A DNA stretch of 64,000 nt from Blattamonas nauphoetae (taxonomy: Eukaryota > Preaxostyla > Oxymonadida): positions 1 through 64,000 of the forward strand of contig JARBJD010000150.1 in the NCBI GenBank assembly GCA_033064195.1, read 5' to 3'. The notes under the pieces are model-generated. The model saw nothing but the letters and a program-made list of their open reading frames with translations. It was not told the origin of the DNA and ran no database searches. The stretch's first letter is position 1. The number at the start of each line of letters is the position of its first letter. Made by a program: the position numbers and the translations under genes. Positions 57,880 through 64,000 of the stretch are shown piece by piece.

Positions 57880-59983
57880 ATGTCAGAATCGATCAAAGTC
57901 CCCGATGGATGTATGTTCTATCTTTCGTTTCTTATGAGTTCATGATGTTATTATCGTCTCTGTGCAGATTCATTGATTCGTGAGATCAGCTCTGGTGGCT
58001 TCGGAAGTGTTATGGAGATGATTGAGAATTCCACTCAGAAGCATTATGCGGGAAAGATGATTCCGTGTGTGACGGCAAAAGACAAGGAACGAATAGATCG
58101 TGAAGTTAATCGACTTCGAAAGTTCGCGCATCCAGGAATTGTTGGACTGAAAGAATTGGCATCAACAGAGAACATGAAAGTGATTGTGATGGAACTTGGA
58201 GGACAGTCACTTGCAGATATCGTTCGGGACCACACATCGCGTGGAGTTCTTGTGGCTCGCGAAGTTTGTTTTTGATTCCTTGTTTTCTTGTTGATTGTTG
58301 TTGATTTTGTTGTTCTTTGGGTTGGATGTTGTTCTCGGATTGATTATTGTTGTATTTGTGTTTCTTGTGATTTGAGATTGTTTATCGAGTGATGGTGGAT
58401 GTTTCGTCCGCGCTGAACTTGATGCACAACCATGAAAGTGGGTCGACCGCACATGGAGATGTGAAGATGGAGAACATTCTTCTGTTCCCTGGAGGTCACT
58501 TCAAATTGTGTTTGTCTTTCTTTCTATTTTCTCTTCATTTTCATCATTCGCTCCTTCCTTCGCCGTTCATTCTTTTTCTCATTACTTTTCCTCTTTCTTT
58601 CATGATTTTTTTGTTCGTTGGGAGTTCAGGTGATTTGGGAGCAGCGGAGTCGGAAGATGTGAGCAGCACGAGTAAGATGATGTCTCAACTGTATGTGTCG
58701 CCAGAACGAATGGAATCGGAAACAGGAAGAGCGACGTGCTCATCGGATGTGTGGGCGTTGGGGATTGTTCTTCACTGGCTTCTGTTTGGAGAACCGCCTT
58801 TCAAGAGCAAGTCTCTTCTGAAACTTGGTCTCGAGATCTCATCTTTCCGAGTTTCTCAGATTGGGACGAGTTGTGGAGAAGAGGAACGCGCGCTTCTGAT
58901 GCGAATGTTGGATCCCGTTTGTCTCTTCTTTTCTCTTCTATCTGCAACAACTTATCTACTTTCTTTATTACCACCATTTTTCTGTTTTTCTTGTTTTCCG
59001 TTCAGAATCCCGAAACTCGAATTACGATTTCTCAGTTGTGTACATCTGGAGTGTTTCGTTGCCTTGTGAACACTCCCTCAGCTATTTGGAGTCTGAAAGA
59101 CGCCGACGAAAAGGAACTCCATTCGAAATCAGAGAAATTAGAGAATACAGCACAAGAACTCGAAATCGAAAAGAACGCTCGCATGCAAGCTGAAGAAAAG
59201 TCCATGCGTCTAGAAGCACAGCTGAAGGCCGAACAGGCAAGAAATCGCCTCTTGACTGAAGAAATGAAGACAAGGAACGAGACCATCGTTCGTTTGGAAA
59301 GTGCGATCACCGAATCGAGATCGAACCAGACCCAACCTCCTCTTCAGCCAGCACCTCATTCGAGTGGAGTTCGTTCAAATGAACCTCTCGCATCGTCTGC
59401 AGCAAGACAAGGAACTATCGAACAATCTCAAATCGGAGCTGCAGCGATCGAAATGTACACAAAAAAGAAATTAACAATCTCTGGGAATATCTTCACACCT
59501 TTATACGGTGACCCTGTCACGCTTCTCTCGTTCGAGTTTGGGGGACTTGTGGTTCGTCTGTCGCTCAAAATCCACGAAGGGGCGGACAATGGTTTTGCAG
59601 TTGGGGTTGTCACGTCCAAACGGAGCGACGATGCTCTCCACACTGCCTTTCCCATAATGAAGGGAGGAGCAGGATGGCACTTGGATCCAGATGCTCGCTA
59701 TGCCATGCAGAACTGGAAAGAGACAAACAGTGGATCAGCTTGTTTAGAAGGAGAAGAGGGACAGCTCGTGGTGTTGGAGGCAGATGGACGAGAAGGAAAG
59801 CGAACATTGAAACTGTCGCAAGATGGAGAGACGCAGCCAGTCTTCTTCACGAACATCCCAGTTCCCTTCCGATTCGCTGTGTACATGTGGAGAGGACACA
59901 ATGCAGTTGAGATTGAGTCAATTAAAGTTGTGTCCGAGCCGCAGATGGTTGGAGGAACAATTCCTGTTGAGATGGATGAATAA
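57880..59983 (+). CDS. Protein kinase with SPRY-like C-terminal domain, paralogue 4
   Basis: Exons 57880-57910, 57968-58263, 58377-58509, 58630-58916 and 59006-59983 give 574 residues; the first four lengths equal those of the three upstream paralogues. The glycine loop SSGGFGSVMEM, YAGKMIP lysine, HGDVKMEN, CDLGAAE and YVSPERM are intact, so it should be active. The linker is a predicted coiled coil (AEEKSMRLEAQLKAEQARN) with little Pro-rich sequence, unlike paralogues 2 and 3. The SPRY-like end keeps GREGKRTLKLSQDGETQPVF. Its upstream DNA lacks most of the conserved block seen at the others, and it stands alone about 19 kb away, so the duplication is probably dispersed. Intron 1 has a GT donor. 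Confidence 0.8.
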
Positions 59984-60250
59984 AGCAGAATACACCATTT
60001 CACACTTTCATTATTCATTTCTCTCTTCGTTCATGTCCAACACAAATGACTCTTCTTTGAAAATTGTCAAGGAAGAAGTGACTGACAGCTGCTCCATTCT
60101 GCCCCAAGTTTGAAAAAACGAAAGATAAGATAATTCTGTTAACGAAGGCTTCTCTGAGATTCAATATAGGAATCACCGAATGACAAAGAAAGATGGCGAC
60201 TGAGCGCCCGACAAACAAAGGCTGAGTATGTCAAAGAAAGAGCATGAATG

Positions 60251-61485
60251 TTAAAGCGGAACAATCTCGTCTTCAAAAAATGAAGGCGACTGCATCTCAT
60301 GATTGGCGACTGGGAGTGGTTCTTCCTGATCGACAGGAGACCGGACAAGCCCATCCTCATCATCGTTATCTGAGAACGAAACTTGATCTTCAAGAAGACA
60401 CTATATGACCAGATAAGAAGAATTGAACGAGAAATCGTGATGAAATAGAGAGAAAAAAGCAAACATCTTTTTGTTTTGCTATTTCTCCGTGTTCATAGGC
60501 AGAGATTTCGGCTTCTGTCATTCCATACCATTCGTCGATCCAACAGAACTGTTGCCGAATCGCCCCTTCATAAATACTCTTCAACACTCCCGCAGCAAAA
60601 TTCTCTGCAATTGTTGAGAGTCCTGGAACACGAAACCAGAATTTCGCCACTTTGTGGGCCGTTGTCACTGGTAGTGGTTCCTGTGTCTCATCCGAGGGAT
60701 TAGGTGACTGAGTGTCTGAGGTGGGGGATATTGGAGTACCGCTTGGCGAGGGGCCGGAACCGTTTTGCTTTTGGCCATTTGCTTGTTGCTTCCACCAGCC
60801 TGGTTTAAGTGGGCCTCGATTAGTCTTCTCTGAATGAAAGACAGACGGATCGACATCACATTTGTATTCTTTTGATTTTTTCTACAAAATATGATATAAT
60901 TGTAGAGAGCTGACCATTGGTAGAGCGATATCAATGATGTCAACTTTCCGTTTTTTTAAATCTTCTGGTGAGAGATGTGTAGGCTAAATATTTCCAGAGA
61001 ATATATTAAAATTAGCTAAAATCAAACATTTTCGAGGTTACTAACACCCGGAGCATGTATTGTTTCTGTGATAAGTCCGAGACGATCTTTGAGCCAGAGA
61101 TTCTTGTAAACTGACTTTGTATAAGGGAAACAATCCCAGCACTCTTCAATAACTATCAGAGCATCACGAGGGAGAAGTCGGCGAATATAACTCGGAGTTT
61201 TAGAGGCGATGTGAAGGTGCTGATGTGATGACGTGGAAAAAGAAACAAAATACTGTGATGGTGTGACGTCCCATATGGCCATCTTTTTCATAAGGTTCAT
61301 TTAGAATCACTTCGACACCCTCTCCATCACCACTGTTTTCTGTGGAGGCTTTAGCACCGACATATCTATTTCGATGAAAGGAAGGAGACGGAGAGATATT
61401 GGAGCTATTGAAATGCAAACCGTTGCGAGAGTGGGAATTCTTCCATAGTCAGGGGTGCATAGATGCGGTACTCAATGATCTTCAT
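60251..61485 (-). CDS. Phosphatidylinositol transfer protein (PITP)
   Basis: The start MKIIEYRIYAPLTMEEFPL (61485) matches the typical PITP N-terminus. Diagnostic blocks follow: GEGVEVILNEPYEKDGHMG, HIASKTPSYIRRLLP, ALIVIEECWDCFPYTKSVY, and near the end FCWIDEWYGMTEAEISAYE. Several short introns interrupt it, including about 60468-60400. After the conserved domain the last exon adds an acidic tail (SFSDNDDEDGLVRSP... ending DEIVPL). PITPs exchange phosphatidylinositol and phosphatidylcholine between membranes and support phosphoinositide signalling. It lies head to head with the channel gene at 61527, 41 bp apart. Confidence 0.85.
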
Positions 61486-61526
61486 GTCTGAAAAAAATGT
61501 GGTGGATTGATCAAGATGTTCCCTGA

Positions 61527-64000
61527 ATGCCGCATCAAACGCCTGATCATCCAAGTGAAAAGGATTTAAATGTGAAATTTCAACGTATTCCGTTCACTTT
61601 TTTAATCAATTTTCCACCCCATCCTGTTCTATCATCAATTCTCAAAGCACTCCTCCTCCCTGTCTGGAAACAGTGGAGATATGTTCGTTGTCTCCCTTTT
61701 CAGATTATTGTTCGTGTCTTAATCGCCATTATTGCCGCTGTTTCTGTTTGTTCCTTTTATTTGTTTCCTATCATCACATTTCCACTCCAGCTGATCCTTC
61801 CACAACACGTCTCAAAAGATGGATTCGCTGCACAAAGATTTGCAGCTGGTCAGTTCTATTCGATGGACTATTTTGCTGTTGATTGTATCACATTTGACTT
61901 GTCTCTCATTTCTCCAAAGCTGATGCCGAGATTGACCTGTATACAGTGTTCGATATCTGGGCACAATACTTCTTCATCTTCCAGAAGACATTTACTCCTA
62001 CAACTGACGACTTCATTTTTGATAGTATCTTATTGTTTCTACTCTTTCATTCTCCTCTGCTACGTCCAGATCGAAATGCCACAATCAACATCAAACACGT
62101 ATATTGGAATGAAACAGGAGGAGAAATGAAACGAACAACATGTTTTCTAATTCTTCATTTATATTTGTTTTCATTCTTTTCTTCTTTCTCAAGATGAGCA
62201 TCTCGTCACCTCAAAAACGGACCCAGAATTCTATGGATTGCTCACAGACAAGTCAATTCCAGAAATTCGACTTATTTTGGAAAATACAATCGAACTTCAT
62301 CTATTTACAAACATCGCCACCCTCCAAATGGATTACTGGAGTGGGACATCTACGCAAACGTGGGAGGCCAATGTGTGTTCATATCTCCAAAATATTATGC
62401 AATTATTGCCATATATAGTTCAAAATTTTCCGAACACCAGCAGGAAAGTTCACCTTGCGCCCAATATTCACATACCGTGAAACCAAACTCAGTATGTTCA
62501 TTTCTCTCTTTTTCTCCTCCTCAGACAAAAATGTCTGGCTTTTGGTGTTTATCGCCGTTATTGGGATCATTTGCTCGGTTATCTCGTTTGTCATGTCGTT
62601 CCTGTCGATCATCTCTTCGTTCCAACGATATCTGGTATGAATCAAACGATCTATCTTTCATTAAGGGAACTTTTCTTCTTTAAACCATCAATATCATCCT
62701 TTTTCATTGATTTATTTTGTTATTTTCATGTTTTTAGACTGCAAAACGACTCTCCAAGTTCACATCACCACCAACGCGCTGGAACCGCGTTCCATTCAAA
62801 ACCAAAATGCGATTCTTTTCAAAATGGTTCTTATTTCCCCTTTTGCCTCTCATATATCCCCTATTGTCCTCAGGGAGATATTTACCCTCCTCTCCGCCGT
62901 CCTCAACTTCATCTCCGGAATCTTCTTTGTCTTCCGCTATCTCGTCGCCAAATCCCAAAATCTGTCGGTCAATCTCATCCAAGGTCTCTCTGGTCTCACC
63001 AGCTGGGTCTGCGTCACACGATACCTTCTCTACATGCGCCGCGAATCACAGCTCTTCCAGGCCGTGTTATTCTCCTGTCCCTTCATGGTTTCCTATTTAG
63101 TCGCCCTCCTGCCTGTCCTAATCGGGAGTACGTTATTTTCCGTTGCCTTATTCGGCTCTCACGACGAGCATTACGCAAGCTACAATCGGGCCTTTGATTA
63201 CAACTTCGCCGCCATCAATGGAGACGAAGTGTGGGCGTTATATGTTCGTCTCAATTCAAGAAATCCGTTCCTTGCAATTACTTTCGTGGTTATTCTCGTT
63301 TCGGCCTTCTTATTTTTCGCGATCAATTTGATCCGATCCATCGTCGAAAGAGGATATACCAGTGCCAACTTTGCACTTTATGGGAATGAAGGACTTTATG
63401 TTGGGAACGCGGAATTCGAGCACATGGAGCAGTTGCAGAAGAAGATGGAGAGGATGGGGAAGAGAAGAAAGCACGCAAAGCGACGAAAGAGGAAAACCCA
63501 AAATCAGTCAACATCGAGCTCATCATCTCGATCGTCTGAAGGCTCACACATCGATGAAGATTGGTCGAGTGATTCAGACACTTCCCATCTCTCCACAACC
63601 AGCTCGCTGTCATTCTCGTCATCTTCCAACGCGTTCAACGAGCATGAGAGAATGGCGGACATGATGGGAGCGTTTGAGAAGCGACAGGGGATCGCTGAAA
63701 AACAACAAAAGATGGCAGAACTGTTCCACGAAGCGATGCTGAAAGGGAACGACAAGACGAACAAGAAGAATCGAAGAACACATTACGAACAGGAATCGAG
63801 AAGCAAACCAGCACAGCCCATCGCCCAACCCAAACCGCGACATCGTCTCTTCGCCAATCGTCGGCGAGGCAAAAAAGACACTCAGACAGGAACGAGCGAT
63901 GATAATGGAATGACAGAGCCGCTCCTGCCGAGAAGTCAGCCAAAAGTGTCGATGGATCAGTATAAAGACGAAGCGAGGGAAGTGGACGAAGCAATGGGGA
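61527..64000 (+). CDS. Mucolipin-like (TRPML) cation channel, 3' end outside window
   Basis: The first exon has a membrane segment (LPFQIIVRVLIAIIAAVSVCSFYLF); its 3' end is near 61852 (61851 by phase). Further short exons carry AEIDLYTVFDIWAQYFFIF and other lumenal-loop sequence. From about 62520 on there are membrane segments (KNVWLLVFIAVIGIICSVIS and others), a pore-like ANFAAINGDEVWALY-type region near 63200-63240, and a last span (FLAITFVVILVSAFLFFAINL). The pore order resembles mucolipins, where NGDD forms the filter; here it is NGDE. The tail is charged (Lys/Arg, Ser) and still open at 64000. A related polycystin-type channel is an alternative. Exon ends are only approximate. The start was taken as the first Met before the basic N-terminus. 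Confidence 0.65.

Overview
The window looks like nuclear DNA of a flagellate or related protist, most likely an oxymonad / Preaxostyla (Blattamonas- or Monocercomonoides-like). This is inferred from the gene repertoire, not from a search. The supporting features are: a giant secreted right-handed beta-helix membrane protein, a DIRS-type retroelement, an axonemal or tubulin toolkit (tubulin-ligase-like enzyme, MORN protein, coiled-coil protein with TFxP motifs), and many very short spliceosomal introns (about 30-60 nt, GT-AG with a pyrimidine-rich 3' end). All genes fit the standard genetic code, with one unexplained in-frame TAA in a serpin gene.

Layout. 1-4730: a DIRS-like element (element A) that reaches the left edge. 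4749-12560: a host beta-helix surface-protein gene, disrupted. It contains a 23-bp tandem array that a second, old DIRS-like element (element B, 5818-10293, minus strand) has split into 29 and 10 units. 12643-13489: a foldback/MITE-like element. 13605-19039: a double tetraspanin, a coiled-coil His-rich protein and an ERK-type MAP kinase. 19386-38781: an accessory block. It holds three of four paralogous kinase genes with a SPRY-like tail (the fourth is at 57880-59983), a serpin, and a tail-to-tail inverted pair of P-loop NTPase genes (Crinkler/RHS-like) with homologous bodies but unrelated C-termini. 39300-39380: a tRNA-like Pol III unit. 39472-61485: ordinary genes, packed tightly and often divergent or convergent: MORN protein, TFxP coiled-coil protein, Rab11-like GTPase, TTLL enzyme, 2454-residue beta-helix protein, ENT nucleoside transporter, kinase paralogue 4 and a PITP. 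61527 to the right edge: a mucolipin-like channel, cut by the window.

How the genes relate. The housekeeping genes cover membrane traffic (Rab11, PITP, mucolipin-like channel), nucleoside uptake (ENT) and cytoskeleton (TTLL, MORN, TFxP). The accessory block looks like a fast-evolving signalling or conflict region. Kinase bodies and the SPRY-like tail are conserved while the linkers vary, and the NTPase pair keeps a common body while the C-terminal modules differ. Exon structures were inferred by eye from splice signals and reading phase. For the kinases, Rab, MAPK, tetraspanin, TTLL, plus-strand NTPase and beta-helix genes every exon phase closes exactly. Elsewhere boundaries are approximate.
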